From assembly GCA_028023455.1 (NCBI GenBank), contig JAQFVV010006273.1:3790142-3854141 (forward strand): DNA of 64,000 bases, read 5' to 3'. This stretch comes from Epiperipatus broadwayi (Eukaryota > Onychophora > Udeonychophora > Euonychophora > Peripatidae). Made by a program: the position numbers and the translations under genes. The notes beneath the pieces were generated by a model, which was not told the DNA's origin, did not search any database, and was given only the letters and a program-made list of their open reading frames with translations. Shown one piece after another: positions 63,284 through 64,000 of the stretch (within the stretch, counting starts at the first letter, position 1; every line of letters begins with the position of its first letter).

Positions 63284-63945
63284 TGAGTTTGAGGATATGA
63301 AACAGTCAGATTTATCAATCAAACTGTTTCACCTACTATATACTATAGTAGTATTTCTATATAAGTAACTAGCACCAAATTCTTGTATATCAGGTTAATA
63401 TTATATCCAAATCAGGCTGGGTTTTAAATATAAAGGTATTAGTTATGTATGTGTGCATATATCTTAAACCTACAAGATAAAAGATGTATCTGTATATGTA
63501 AAAACCCATATACACACATATATTTCTAGAAGTAAATAAATGAAAACTGCATTGTATGTGTAACACGAGACTACATATACGCAGAAAAGAATAATGTTAA
63601 CAGATTTAAAACATTATAAATTTCTTTATTTAAAATATTTATTCTAAAGAAAATTAATATTTGAAAGTATGTATATTTCTGCATATATTGCTAAATTAAA
63701 TAATTGAGTTACATATATAACCAGATGTTTTCCATTTATAGATTTGTTTTCGAAAAAAAGTGATATTATAAAATTTAATCCTTCTCGCTGTAGTGTGACC
63801 TAATTACAAAACTAAAAGCAACACTAAGTTGTAGAATAAATTTTCCTGAGTAATTAAAAAGAAATTGTGAATGACCAGCTGTAAAACTAGCTGTAAGAAA
63901 TAAAAAACAGCTTAATTATATAATTCTAGGAATAGAGCGAGAAAG
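63284..63945 (+). repeat. 0.67-kb direct repeat, copy 2
   Basis: Same orientation and nearly same length as 55973-56645, with differences such as CAGCTTTATC versus CAGATTTATC and AACGAG versus AACACGAG. It is followed by an inverted fragment of itself. Confidence 0.88.
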
Positions 63946-64000
63946 ATTAATTTTATAATATCACTTTTTTCCGAAAACAAATCTATAAATGGAAAACATC
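63726..64000. repeat. fold-back of the 0.67-kb repeat at the window edge
   Basis: 63937-64000 is the complement of 63726-63790 (GATGTTTTCCATTTATAGAT ... TTCTCGCT). The inverted arm continues beyond the window. Confidence 0.8.

Overview
This window looks like non-genic DNA from a very AT-rich metazoan genome. I found no convincing host exon, rRNA or functional tRNA. Almost everything recognisable is a retroelement, a repeat derived from one, or a microsatellite. RTE LINEs ending in TGATGA repeats, Penelope-like elements (PLEs), tRNA-derived SINEs, a tRNA-Lys-like SINE head and long TCTA/TCTG tracts suit an invertebrate. A cephalopod-like mollusc is a reasonable guess, but the sequence alone does not settle the species.

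Layout. 1-10.1 kb is a nest: a minus-strand PLE split by an L1/Tx1-like LINE, then an inverted PLE fragment, then a 5'-truncated RTE (copy A) that carries a 344-bp palindromic insertion and a 1.6-kb LTR-like insertion, then an older RTE tail (copy D). 10.76-16.74 kb is a full-length but decayed RTE (copy B) with a 12-bp target-site duplication (TSD) and a 2.7-kb insertion. 17.6-22.7 kb is a heavily decayed minus-strand Ty3/Gypsy element with both LTRs. 22.8-25.6 kb is a PLE with an inverted partial copy of its own 3' end, followed by the GIY-YIG fragment of another PLE. 28.7-34.5 kb holds a direct duplication of about 1.6 kb and two copies of a short tRNA-like SINE. 34.88-38.0 kb is RTE copy C, flanked by an 11-bp TSD and carrying an inverted 5' end. 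40.5-50.5 kb is dominated by microsatellites. 53.1-54.1 kb is an inverted pair of repeats carrying hammerhead ribozyme motifs. 54.66-59.51 kb is a large inverted repeat with arms of about 1.3 kb. 56.0 and 63.3 kb hold direct copies of a repeat of about 0.66 kb. 61.2-62.9 kb is a lysine/glutamate-rich decayed coding stretch.

Most notable: a dispersed repeat family (copies near 26.4, 29.2, 30.7, 32.1, 38.8, 51.4, 53.2 and 53.9 kb) whose best member, at 53266-53324 on the minus strand, encodes what reads as a complete type I hammerhead. It has a 12-bp stem I with an internal loop, an intact CUGAUGA and GAAA core, a palindromic stem III and a GUC cleavage site. Degenerate hammerhead-like motifs also sit in the PLE termini, so self-cleaving RNA and retrotransposition appear linked here.

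All coding regions are interrupted. The window records successive insertions rather than cooperating genes.
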